A DNA stretch of 64,000 nt, taken from contig JAEUUZ010000001.1 of the NCBI GenBank assembly GCA_016786765.1, forward strand, positions 1 through 64,000, read 5' to 3'. Shown here in pieces: positions 53,409 to 61,329 of the stretch (position 1 is its first letter; each line of letters begins with the position of its first letter). The notes under the pieces were generated by a model that saw only the letters and a program-made list of their open reading frames with translations, did no database searches and had not been told where the DNA came from. This DNA is from Chitinophagales bacterium (lineage in GTDB: Bacteria > Bacteroidota > Bacteroidia > Chitinophagales > LD1). The position numbers and the translations under genes were made by a program.

Positions 53409-53495
53409 GTCACTTCGATCCGCCAAAGGTGGAGAGAAGTCTCATCTTTTTTTTGCAGAGATTTCTCCGCCTCTGGCGGACTCGTTCGAAATGAC
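53409..53495. repeat. REP-like inverted repeat hairpin
   Basis: GTCACTTCGATCCGCCAAAG / its near-complement CTCTGGCGGACTCGTTCGAA ... ATGAC flank a T-rich centre. Arms are about 36-40 bases with a small insertion in the right arm. The words GTCATTTCGAACGAGTCCGC are typical of palindromic intergenic repeats in Bacteroidota. Confidence 0.65.
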
Positions 53496-53622
53496 GAAAA
53501 ATTATTTATGAAGCATTATTTCGCGTAAGGGGTTGCAGCGGAAAGCCCGCAGTGAAACGAGGACTTGCAGCGGAAAACCCGGTGCGCTTCTTAGCGGCAT
53601 ACGCCCAAACGAATGATTTTAA

Positions 53623-53650
53623 AACAGGATTAACCTTAGCGTTGGTCCTG
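53623..53650 (-). terminator. possible terminator overlapping the end of phoH
   Basis: In the minus direction CAGGACCAACG ... GTTAATCCTG forms an imperfect hairpin that includes the phoH stop, followed by TTTTAAAA. Stem quality is moderate. Confidence 0.45.
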
Positions 53651-54592
53651 CTTTAGTTTATCGTAAGCCTTAATAATTTCTTTCACTAAGCGGTGGCGAA
53701 CCACATCCATTTCAGTAAGTTGAATCATGGAAATTCCTTCTACATCTTTCAAGATATTGATGGCTGTTTTTAAACCCGATTCTTGCGTACGTGGTAAGTC
53801 GATTTGCGATGTATCACCGGTGATGATGCATTTTGAACTTGGTCCGATACGGGTGAGAAACATCTTCATTTGCGGGTTAGTGGCGTTCTGCGCTTCATCC
53901 AATAGAATGAAAGAGTAGTCGAGCGTTCGTCCGCGCATGAAGGCCAAAGGCGCCACTTCAATGATACGGTTTTGCATATAATACAAGAGCTTTTCAGGCG
54001 GAATCATATCATCGAGGGCATCGTAGAGCGGACGTAAATACGGATCTACTTTTTCTTTTAAGTCGCCCGGAAGGAAACCAAGGTTTTCACCGGCTTCCAC
54101 AGCAGGACGTGTAAGAATGATTTTCTTCACCAACTTTTCTTTCAAGGCGCGGACCGCAAGGGCTACAGCGGTATAGGTTTTTCCGGTTCCGGCCGGACCT
54201 GTAGCAAACAGAATATCGTTTTTATCGGATTCGGTTACCATTAATTGCTGGTTTGCCGTTCGAGCACGAACGATATGTCCGTTGTTGCCAAACACCAACA
54301 CATTGTTCAATTGCTTTTCGCTTTGAGCAGCAGCACCTGCATCCTGCAAAATCAACTTATCTAAATCATCTTCCGTTAGCTTGCCATAGCGCTCGATGTG
54401 CGTGATGATTTGCTTTGTTTTTGCATTAAAGTTGTTGAGTTCCTCTTCAACGCCTTCGGCTTTTATAATATTGCCCCGAGAAACCATTCGGATGGCGGGG
54501 AATAATTTTTTGAGATAATTAAACTTGGAGTTATTTATTCCAAAAAAATGTAGCGGGTCGATACCGTCTATTTCAATAGTCAATTCTTTCAA
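53636..54592 (-). CDS. phoH: PhoH-family ATPase
   Basis: About 318 residues from a TTG at 54592 (LKELTIEIDGIDPLHFFGIN, the usual N-terminus of Bacteroidota PhoH). A longer frame to an ATG at 54679 adds 29 atypical residues and reaches within 9 bases of the divergent gene, so I prefer the TTG. The nucleotide-binding domain has Walker A FATGPAGTGKTYTAVALAVR, LTRPAVEAGENLGFLPGD, Walker B FILLDEAQNAT and TGDTSQIDLPR. PhoH is a phosphate-starvation-inducible ATPase linked to RNA metabolism. The gene is often next to the SAM hydrolase-family gene, as here. Confidence 0.93.
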   Translation of the reverse strand: MKELTIEIDGIDPLHFFGINNSKFNYLKKLFPAIRMVSRGNIIKAEGVEEELNNFNAKTKQIITHIERYGKLTEDDLDKLILQDAGAAAQSEKQLNNVLVFGNNGHIVRARTANQQLMVTESDKNDILFATGPAGTGKTYTAVALAVRALKEKLVKKIILTRPAVEAGENLGFLPGDLKEKVDPYLRPLYDALDDMIPPEKLLYYMQNRIIEVAPLAFMRGRTLDYSFILLDEAQNATNPQMKMFLTRIGPSSKCIITGDTSQIDLPRTQESGLKTAINILKDVEGISMIQLTEMDVVRHRLVKEIIKAYDKLKQDQR

Positions 54593-54687
54593 TCGTGTAT
54601 AATTTAGGTATGTGCAAATTAAGAATTGAAGCACCATTCTTCTACATTGTGAGCGGTTTTTAATCAACACCTTTTCCACTTTTTAAT

Positions 54688-55437
54688 ATGCCCATCGTCA
54701 CATTCACATCTGATTTGGCCGGAAGCGGATATTATTTAGCGGCCATAAAGGGCTCTATTTTGAAAGCATTTCCGGAGGTGCAGTTGGTGGATGTATCGAA
54801 TCATATTGGTCCGCTCGATTATAAAGCAGCCGCATTTACCATTCAAAAAGCGTATAGTTATTTTCCGGAAGGTGCAATTCACCTTGTGCATATCAATGGT
54901 GCTGATGGTAGAGGACGAATGCTGATTGCCGAAAAAGACAATCATTTTTTCTTGGTGTTTGATAATGGCACCGGGCCGTTGATTTTTGAACATGAGCCGG
55001 TTCGCTATTATGAAGTGGGGACAGAGCCAGAATCAGGAAGTTTGTTTATTCAAACGATTTTGAAAGGCTTGCGAATGGTTATTGAGCGGCAAGACTTGGG
55101 CGAAGCGGTACAGCAATATAAAGTGTTGCGCAGATTGAATCCTTTCGGCAATGATGGTACTATTAAAGGGAGTATTTTATATATCGATCACTTTGGGAAT
55201 GCGATTACCAATATTACGGAAGAATTCTTCAATCGATACATTACATCAGCTTATACCATTTCAGCCGGAGGTGCAAGTTTAGATCGAATTTCAAAACACT
55301 ACAATGTAAATGAGCCCGGCATTGCTGTTGCTTTTTTCAATAGTCAGGGTTTGTTAGAGATTGCGCAAAATAACTCGAGGGGTTCGCAATTGTTTGGTTT
55401 GAAGGTCGATGGTCCGGTGTTGATTATGGAACGCTAA
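54688..55437 (+). CDS. SAM hydrolase / SAM-dependent halogenase family protein (DUF62)
   Basis: 249 residues. The family fold is supported by LVDVSNHIGPLDYKAAAF, YFPEGAIHLVHING, FLVFDNGTGPL and the C-domain SILYIDHFGNAITNI. The N-terminal nucleotide motif reads TSDLAGSGYYLAAIKGSIL rather than the common TDFGxxDxYVGxMKG, a variant seen in this phylum. Members hydrolyse AdoMet to adenosine and methionine, or halogenate it; most non-actinobacterial ones are hydroxide adenosyltransferases. Divergent from phoH. It is followed after 15 bases by an aminotransferase gene. Confidence 0.88.
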   Translation: MPIVTFTSDLAGSGYYLAAIKGSILKAFPEVQLVDVSNHIGPLDYKAAAFTIQKAYSYFPEGAIHLVHINGADGRGRMLIAEKDNHFFLVFDNGTGPLIFEHEPVRYYEVGTEPESGSLFIQTILKGLRMVIERQDLGEAVQQYKVLRRLNPFGNDGTIKGSILYIDHFGNAITNITEEFFNRYITSAYTISAGGASLDRISKHYNVNEPGIAVAFFNSQGLLEIAQNNSRGSQLFGLKVDGPVLIMER

Positions 55438-55452
55438 TTTTAAATTTTTTTT

Positions 55453-56571
55453 ATGGATTATAAGCGAATGCCTATTGAGGTGGAATCGCCTGAAATGATA
55501 GGCTATTCTAACATCCCCTTTAATTTAGCAGAGAGTTCGGTTACAGACCTGCGCTTTAAAGATTTAGACTTGAATTTAGATGATTTGGTGATTGCTTATA
55601 CCGATCATTTTGGAAAGCCGGAGTTGCGTGCACTACTTGCTGAAGAGCATAAAAACATTGCTGCATCGGAGGTGTTGCTTACGCCAAGTGCTGCAACGGC
55701 TTTGTTTATGATTCATACCACTTTATTGAATGTTGATTCGCATTTGATTGTAGTGAAACCGAATTACGGAACAAACATTGAAACCCCTAAAGCCATTGGC
55801 TGTGCTGTTGATTATGTTGACTTAAAATTTGAAGACGGTTACTGCATTGATGTGGAGGACGTAAAACAGAAAATTAAACCGACTACGCGTTTAATCAGTA
55901 TCACATCGCCACACAATCCAACAGGGACAATTGTTCCGGAAGAAACGATTCAAGCATTAATTGCATTGGCTGAGGAGCGTGGATGTTATTTGCTAATCGA
56001 TGAAACATATAAGTTTTTACAACTTACCGAGAATACAATTCCGGATTATGTTTCACGAAGTAAGCAAGTAATAAGTGTTTGTTCGTTTTCTAAAGCCTTT
56101 GGTTTACCGGGGATTCGCTTGGGCTGGTTAATCACAAAAGACGCAGCGTTGTATCATCAATTGTTGGCGGCAAAGGAGCAAATCATTATTGCGAATTCAG
56201 TGGTGGATGAAGAAATTGCTTTTCAATTTTATAAGCACAAGAATGCTTTTTTATTGGCTACCATGGAGCAAGTGAATGCTAATTTTAAAACGTTGCAAAC
56301 GTTTATGGCGGAACATCCAATTTTGGAATGGGTTGAGCCCAATGGGGGAGTGGTATGTTTTCCAAGAGTGAAAGCAAATTTGAGATTTGATACCGAAAAA
56401 TTTTATCATCGACTTTTAGCAGAGTATGCCACATTTGTTGGAGCAGGCCATTGGTTTGATGAGTCGGATCGCTCGTTCCGACTGGGTTTTGGGTATTTGA
56501 GTACGCAAGATTTTAAAGAAGCATTGGTGCGATTAAATAGTTGCTTGGAGGATGCCATTGTAAATGCATAG
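55453..56571 (+). CDS. PLP-dependent aminotransferase, class I/II
   Basis: 372 residues, fold type I. SPHNPTGT lies near residue 157, and the Schiff-base Lys is in SFSKAFGLPGIRLGW near 213; RLGFGY near 348 holds the carboxylate-binding Arg. The N-terminal third is short for the family (MDYKRMPIEVESPEMIGY). Substrate cannot be told from sequence; capreomycidine-synthase-like or aspartate-type enzymes are similar. Same strand as the SAM hydrolase-family gene, 15 bases apart, so an operon. Confidence 0.9.
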   Translation: MDYKRMPIEVESPEMIGYSNIPFNLAESSVTDLRFKDLDLNLDDLVIAYTDHFGKPELRALLAEEHKNIAASEVLLTPSAATALFMIHTTLLNVDSHLIVVKPNYGTNIETPKAIGCAVDYVDLKFEDGYCIDVEDVKQKIKPTTRLISITSPHNPTGTIVPEETIQALIALAEERGCYLLIDETYKFLQLTENTIPDYVSRSKQVISVCSFSKAFGLPGIRLGWLITKDAALYHQLLAAKEQIIIANSVVDEEIAFQFYKHKNAFLLATMEQVNANFKTLQTFMAEHPILEWVEPNGGVVCFPRVKANLRFDTEKFYHRLLAEYATFVGAGHWFDESDRSFRLGFGYLSTQDFKEALVRLNSCLEDAIVNA

Positions 56572-56577
56572 GAAAAA

Positions 56578-57153
56578 TTAATCTACAATTTCGATATCAA
56601 AATGCTGCAGTAAACCCGGTAAGCCCGAAACGGAAAACTTTGCTTTTTTCAGTCGGTTTTTCTCGGGATGAATGATGTAGTTATAGGCCGTTCTAAAATC
56701 AGCCTTTTCCAAAAGCGTATTGTCGAAAATGGCATTCAATAAATCACATTGGTCGAAAGTGGCTTGCGTTAAATCGGCATCCGAAAAATCGACTTCCTGC
56801 AAAGTTGTGTTTTTGAATAATGTCTTTTTGAGTTTCAAGCCATAGCAAGAGGACAAATTGAGCTGACAATTCTCAAAAGAGACTGCAAACAGAAATTCAT
56901 TACAATGGTCGAAATGCAGACCGAGCATTTTGCAATCTTTAAACTGAACGGTGCAAAAGCTAGTTTGTGAAAGCTTTGCCATACTTAGGTTACAGCCTAC
57001 AAATTCACATTCAGTAAAATGTACACTGCTAAGGTCGGCATTCAGGAAATTACAATTCACAAAACGGCAGTTTTCGTATTTTCCTTTAGGAATTGGCGAT
57101 ACAGCGTAATCGATTTTTTGATAGTCTTCGTTTTCGAAATAGGGGAGTGCCAT
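56578..57153 (-). CDS. Qnr-like pentapeptide-repeat protein
   Basis: 191 residues made of pentapeptide units A(D/N)LxX, visible as CRFVNCNFLNADLSSVHFTE, FVGCNLSMAKLS and VDFSDADLTQATFDQCDLLNA. The break after about residue 85 (HFDHCNEFLFAVSFENC) and the C-terminal dimer-like helix (HPEKNRLKKAKFS) are as in Qnr and related proteins that bind DNA gyrase as DNA mimics. Such chromosomal homologues may protect gyrase; resistance to quinolones is not proved. It faces a heptamer repeat array upstream. The gene is convergent with the aminotransferase. Confidence 0.85.
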   Translation of the reverse strand: MALPYFENEDYQKIDYAVSPIPKGKYENCRFVNCNFLNADLSSVHFTECEFVGCNLSMAKLSQTSFCTVQFKDCKMLGLHFDHCNEFLFAVSFENCQLNLSSCYGLKLKKTLFKNTTLQEVDFSDADLTQATFDQCDLLNAIFDNTLLEKADFRTAYNYIIHPEKNRLKKAKFSVSGLPGLLQHFDIEIVD

Positions 57154-57209
57154 ATTTTGATTTAAGATTTTTTTGATTTAAGATTTACGATGAATGGTTT
57201 AAGATGTGT

Positions 57210-57299
57210 GATTTAAGATTTATGATTTATGATTTAAGATTTATGATTTATGATTTATGATTTATGATTTAAGATTTAAGATTTAAGATTTATGATTTA
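57210..57299. repeat. heptamer tandem repeat (GATTTAA/GATTTAT), about 13 copies
   Basis: Seven-base units GATTTAA and GATTTAT alternate irregularly through 90 bases, with degenerate copies continuing to about 57157. The array lies between divergent starts of the pentapeptide gene and crtI. Slippage could alter promoter spacing and give phase variation; that is inference. Confidence 0.85.
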
Positions 57300-57409
57300 G
57301 AGGTGTTTAATAATCATATTCAATATTAATATTTTCTTTTTGAGGGAATTCCTTTTTGGTGTAAACAATTCGTTTAAGTTGTTGTTTCTATACCAAAGCA
57401 CAAACATTC

Positions 57410-58906
57410 ATGGCGCGTATTGGGGTTATTGGTTCGGGATTTTCGGGGATAAGTGCGGCTGCATATTTGTCGGCAGCAGGGCATGAGGTGCATGTGTTTG
57501 AAAAAAATAGTACAATTGGCGGACGTGCTCGTCAGCTTAAAACCGACAATGGTTATGTTTTTGATATGGGCCCGAGTTGGTATTGGATGCCCGGGGTTTT
57601 TGAAAAATTCTTTCAAGATTTTGGGTACAATGTTTCCGATTTTTATGCATTGAAATTGTTGGATCCGTCATTTGATGTGGTTTTTGGTGAAAAAAACACT
57701 ATGCATGTGCCCGAAAATTTTGAGAAGTTGTGTGCAATGTTTGAATCGATTGAATTGGGCAGTGCAGAAAAGTTGAAGTTGTTCATGCAGGAAGCGGAAT
57801 ATAAGTACAAAACGGGCATAGATAATTTGGTGTACAAGCCGGGTTTATCGCTCACTGAGTTTGCCGATATGGAGTTGATTCGTGGCGTATTCAGATTACA
57901 AGTGTTTTCTTCTTTCAGTAAGCATGTGCGCAGTTTTTTTCAGCATCCCAAACTAATTGCGCTGATGGAGTTCCCGGTGTTGTTTTTAGGTGCTATGCCA
58001 CAAGATACGCCAGCGCTCTATAGTTTGATGAATTATGCCGGATTGAAATTAGGGACTTGGTATCCGGAAGGTGGCTTTGGGAAAGTGGTAGAAGGTATGG
58101 CGGCTGTGGCCTCTAAACATGGTACTGTTTTTCATCTGAATGCCAATGTGCAGAAAATAGAGGTTGAAGAAGGCGAAGCAAAATCGTTGTTAGTGAATGG
58201 TGTTGCTGAGCACTTTGATGGTATTATTGCTGCTGCCGATTACCATCATGTAGAAAGCAAATTGTTGCCTGTTGCTTTGCGTAATTATGATGAGAAGTAT
58301 TGGGACAAAAAAACATTTGCCCCTTCATGCTTGATTTATTACATCGGTGTAAAAAAGAAGATTGATGGATTACAACATCATACGCTGTTTTTTGATGAAT
58401 TGTTAGATGAACATGCTGTTGAAATCTATAAACAACCACAATGGCCTGCCAAACCTTTGTTTTATGTGTGTTGCCCCTCAAAATCGGATGAAACGGTTGC
58501 TCCGGCCGGACATGAAAACATATTCCTATTGATGCCTATTGCTCCCGGATTAGAAGATTCGGAAGCGATGCGAGAAAAATACTTTCATATTATGATGGAT
58601 CGACTGGAAAAGCAAACAGGGGAAACTATTCGAGACTACATGGATTATAAGAAAAGTTATTGTGTGGCCGATTTTATCACAGATTATAATTCATATAAAG
58701 GGAATGCTTATGGCCTAGCCAATACCTTGATGCAAACAGCCATCCTAAAACCGAAGATTAAAAATAAAGCTGTAAGTAATTTATTCTATACCGGGCAGTT
58801 GACCGTGCCGGGACCCGGAGTGCCACCATCCATCATATCCGGAAAAATTGCAGCCGAACAATTATCTAAACATCTTAACGCTATTGCCCATGAAATCGCT
58901 ATTTGA
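57410..58906 (+). CDS. crtI: phytoene desaturase
   Basis: 498 residues. The FAD Rossmann motif is IGVIGSGFSGISAAAYLSAAG (near 4-24), with an FEKNSTIGGRA continuation. The C-terminal signature is LFYTGQLTVPGPGVPPSIIS with the Gly-rich CrtI end. It introduces double bonds into phytoene to give lycopene. First gene of the carotenoid operon; its stop overlaps the crtB start by 17 bases. Likely membrane-associated. Confidence 0.95.
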   Translation: MARIGVIGSGFSGISAAAYLSAAGHEVHVFEKNSTIGGRARQLKTDNGYVFDMGPSWYWMPGVFEKFFQDFGYNVSDFYALKLLDPSFDVVFGEKNTMHVPENFEKLCAMFESIELGSAEKLKLFMQEAEYKYKTGIDNLVYKPGLSLTEFADMELIRGVFRLQVFSSFSKHVRSFFQHPKLIALMEFPVLFLGAMPQDTPALYSLMNYAGLKLGTWYPEGGFGKVVEGMAAVASKHGTVFHLNANVQKIEVEEGEAKSLLVNGVAEHFDGIIAAADYHHVESKLLPVALRNYDEKYWDKKTFAPSCLIYYIGVKKKIDGLQHHTLFFDELLDEHAVEIYKQPQWPAKPLFYVCCPSKSDETVAPAGHENIFLLMPIAPGLEDSEAMREKYFHIMMDRLEKQTGETIRDYMDYKKSYCVADFITDYNSYKGNAYGLANTLMQTAILKPKIKNKAVSNLFYTGQLTVPGPGVPPSIISGKIAAEQLSKHLNAIAHEIAI

Positions 58907-59726
58907 CGAAGTTTCTGTTGAATGCAGTAAACTCACAACAAAGCGTTACAGCACCAGCTTCTCGCTTGGTATTTATTTCTTGAGTAAACGCATGCGTAAT
59001 CATATCTATGCTATTTACGGTTTTCTGCGTTTTGCCGATGAGATTGTAGATAGTTTTGAAGGTTATAATCAAACGCGATTATTTTCTCAATTCAAAGCGG
59101 CTACTTATGACGCATTGAACGATAAAATTTCTTTGAATCCCATTTTAAATGCGTTTCAGAACACCGTTCATCAAAATAACATCGACCACAGTTTGATTGA
59201 TATTTTCTTTCACAGTATGGAAATGGATTTGCAGAAAATGGATTATTCGGAGGAGAAATATGAGCAATATATTTTGGGCTCAGCCGAAGTAGTAGGGTTG
59301 ATGTGTTTGCAGGTATTTACAGAAGGGGATAAAATCAAGTATCAAAGTTTACAGCCTTTTGCCATGAAATTAGGTGCAGCTTTCCAGAAGATTAATTTCT
59401 TGCGCGATTTGCAAGCTGATTATGAAGGATTAGGCAGAACATACTTCCCAAATGTGGATATGACACGTTTCAATGCACAAACAAAGAAGAAAATTGAAGT
59501 GGAGATAGAACTCGATTTCAAAGAAGCATTAACAGGTATTAAATTGTTACCGGCATCTTCTAAAGGTGGTGTATACTTGGCTTATGTCTATTACTATGCA
59601 TTGTTCAATAAAATAAAACGTATTCCGGCAGAGCGTGTATTACTCGAACGTATTCGAATCAATAACCTGCGCAAATTTACTTTAATGTTGAATAGCTTAT
59701 TTCAATACAAACTTAAACTCGTTTAA
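58890..59726 (+). CDS. crtB: phytoene synthase
   Basis: 278 residues from the ATG at 58890 (MKSLFDEVSVECSKLTTKRY); an in-frame ATG at 58848 lies further inside crtI. Diphosphate/Mg motifs: DEIVD at 50-54 and NFLRDLQADYEGLGRTYFP near 168-186 (second Asp-rich motif). It joins two geranylgeranyl diphosphates to phytoene. Translation is probably coupled to crtI by the overlap. Confidence 0.95.
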   Translation: MKSLFDEVSVECSKLTTKRYSTSFSLGIYFLSKRMRNHIYAIYGFLRFADEIVDSFEGYNQTRLFSQFKAATYDALNDKISLNPILNAFQNTVHQNNIDHSLIDIFFHSMEMDLQKMDYSEEKYEQYILGSAEVVGLMCLQVFTEGDKIKYQSLQPFAMKLGAAFQKINFLRDLQADYEGLGRTYFPNVDMTRFNAQTKKKIEVEIELDFKEALTGIKLLPASSKGGVYLAYVYYYALFNKIKRIPAERVLLERIRINNLRKFTLMLNSLFQYKLKLV

Positions 59727-59735
59727 AATTCGCTA

Positions 59736-60194
59736 ATGGCCATTTATCAATATACCGCAGAACAGTTCCTCCCCATAAGCATTCGTAAGGCTTGGGATTT
59801 TTTTTCATCGCCCAAAAACCTTTCGGTGATTACTCCTCCGGAAATGGATTTTAAAATTCTGACAGCGCTCGATGATAAAGAAATTTATGATGGAATGCTT
59901 ATAGATTATACTGTTAAACCACTGCTTGGTGTTCCAATGCATTGGCAAACCAAGATTATCAATGTTAAGCCGCTGGAAGTATTTGCAGATACCCAATTAA
60001 AAGGTCCATATAAATTGTGGCATCATACCCATACCTTTGTTGAGAAAGATGGTGGTGTACTAATGAAAGACATTGTGCGGTATGAATTGCCCTTCGGTGT
60101 TTTAGGCGATTGGGTACACAGTTTGATTGTACGAAAGAAGATAGCATCTATTTTTGCTTATCGTAAGTTGGTGTTGGAAAAGCTATTTGTGTAG
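59736..60194 (+). CDS. SRPBCC-fold protein in the carotenoid operon
   Basis: 152 residues of the SRPBCC/coenzyme Q-binding type: FLPISIRKAWDFFSSPKNLS at the start, then LGVPMHWQTKI and GPYKLWHHTHTF. It fits a START-like hydrophobic-ligand pocket. Its place between crtB and crtZ, 9 and 3 bases from them, suggests handling of a carotenoid or isoprenoid intermediate. That role is inference; members of the family are often seen in Bacteroidota carotenoid clusters. Confidence 0.85.
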   Translation: MAIYQYTAEQFLPISIRKAWDFFSSPKNLSVITPPEMDFKILTALDDKEIYDGMLIDYTVKPLLGVPMHWQTKIINVKPLEVFADTQLKGPYKLWHHTHTFVEKDGGVLMKDIVRYELPFGVLGDWVHSLIVRKKIASIFAYRKLVLEKLFV

Positions 60195-60197
60195 ACA

Positions 60198-60650
60198 ATG
60201 ATGTATTGGAATATCATATATGTTTTACTCGCATTTTGCAGTATGGAGTTAGTGGCATGGTTTACCCATAAATATGTTATGCACGGTTTTTTGTGGTTTT
60301 TGCACGCAGATCATCATCAAAAAAATCCGACATCCTTTTTTGAGCGCAACGATTACTTCTTTGTTATTTTCGCAATTCCGGGCATTTTAGGATTATATTT
60401 TGGAATGCAGGCACATTATAATTTTCTATTCTGGATTGGCTTAGGCATTACGATTTATGGCTTTGCTTATTTCTTTATTCATGATATCTTTATTCATCAG
60501 CGATTTCGTTGGTTGAGATATACGGATAATGCCTATTTCAGAGCCATACGAAAGGCGCATAAAACACATCATAAGTACACCCAAAAGGAAGATGGAGAAT
60601 GCTTTGGTATGCTTTGGGTGCCTGTTGTTTATTTCAAAAAGGAGCGTTGA
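60198..60650 (+). CDS. crtZ: beta-carotene 3-hydroxylase
   Basis: 150 residues with four membrane helices. The di-iron His motifs are HKYVMH (24-29), HADHH (36-40), HDIFIH (95-100) and HKTHH (121-125), in the arrangement of CrtZ. It adds hydroxyl groups to beta-ionone rings, giving zeaxanthin from beta-carotene. It lies 3 bases after the SRPBCC gene and 1 base before the cyclase gene. Confidence 0.95.
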   Translation: MMYWNIIYVLLAFCSMELVAWFTHKYVMHGFLWFLHADHHQKNPTSFFERNDYFFVIFAIPGILGLYFGMQAHYNFLFWIGLGITIYGFAYFFIHDIFIHQRFRWLRYTDNAYFRAIRKAHKTHHKYTQKEDGECFGMLWVPVVYFKKER

Positions 60651-60651
60651 T

Positions 60652-61326
60652 ATGAAAGGGCTGTATTTACTTATAGACTTTTGTACGGTGATTGTTCCGT
60701 TTCTGTTTTCTTTTCATCCTAAGCTTCAATTTTACAAACATTTCAAAGCTTTTTTTCTTTCTTGTTTTACCGTTGGAACGTTGTTTGTGCTTTGGGATGT
60801 ATACTTTACTTCTATTGGTGTTTGGGGGTTTAATTCGGATTATTTAATTGGGATCTACTTCTTCAACTTACCCATTGAAGAAGTTCTTTTTTTTGTTTGT
60901 GTTCCATTTTCATGCGTATACAGTTATCACTGTTTGAATTTGTTTTACGACTTCAATATGGAGCAGAAAACTGAGCAACGAGTGGTGGCTATTCTTTCCA
61001 GTTTATTGCTATTCGTTGGCCTTGTTTTTTATGATAGATTATACACATCTGTTACATTCATAAGTTTAGCATTGCTGTTGGTATTCTTTTCGTTTATGAG
61101 AAGAACTTCGTGGTTAGGCCGACTGATGAACATCTATTTGTTTTTACTTTTACCTTTTTTTATTGTGAATGGAATCCTTACTGGCACAGGACTTGAGGCT
61201 CCGATTGTTTGGTATAACAATCACGAAAATTTAGGGATCAGACTTTTAACCATTCCCATTGAGGACGCTTTTTATGGCTTCGCGTTAATCTTGCTGAATG
61301 TGTTTTTTTATGAAAAGTGGAAGTAA
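60652..61326 (+). CDS. crtYcd: lycopene cyclase, fused CrtYc-CrtYd type
   Basis: 224 residues from the ATG at 60652; the longer upstream frame lies within crtZ. Six or seven membrane helices form two homologous halves: the first has FNLPIEEVLFFVCVPF near residue 74, the second has IPIEDAFYGFALIL near 205, both with the PxE(E/D) motif of heterodimeric-type lycopene beta-cyclases. The two halves are fused. It closes lycopene ends to beta-rings, so the operon has a full path from GGPP to zeaxanthin. Confidence 0.92.
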   Translation: MKGLYLLIDFCTVIVPFLFSFHPKLQFYKHFKAFFLSCFTVGTLFVLWDVYFTSIGVWGFNSDYLIGIYFFNLPIEEVLFFVCVPFSCVYSYHCLNLFYDFNMEQKTEQRVVAILSSLLLFVGLVFYDRLYTSVTFISLALLLVFFSFMRRTSWLGRLMNIYLFLLLPFFIVNGILTGTGLEAPIVWYNNHENLGIRLLTIPIEDAFYGFALILLNVFFYEKWK

Positions 61327-61329
61327 CAT

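Larger units (their letters stand above)
53105..53542. repeat. intergenic mosaic with a long-range inverted repeat
   Basis: Between phoD and phoH there is a gene-free stretch of about 580 bases. CCGCTGCCACCCCTCACGCG (within 53191-53212) and CGCGTAAGGGGTTGCAGCGG (53522-53541) are imperfect inverted copies. The outer segments (53105-53212 and 53522-53610) have higher GC than the neighbours and carry repeated GCAGCGGAAA words. Similar words recur in many Bacteroidota genomes as intergenic repeats; function is unknown. Short reading frames here are repeat artefacts. Confidence 0.6.

Noticed and set aside
53013-53413. Several overlapping minus-strand frames of 60-118 residues
   Set aside because: They consist of translated intergenic repeats with low-complexity HQIIKS-like runs, and differ in all frames of the same repeats.
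57210-57299. CRISPR array
   Set aside because: The units are 7 bases with no spacers; this is a simple tandem repeat, and no cas gene is near.
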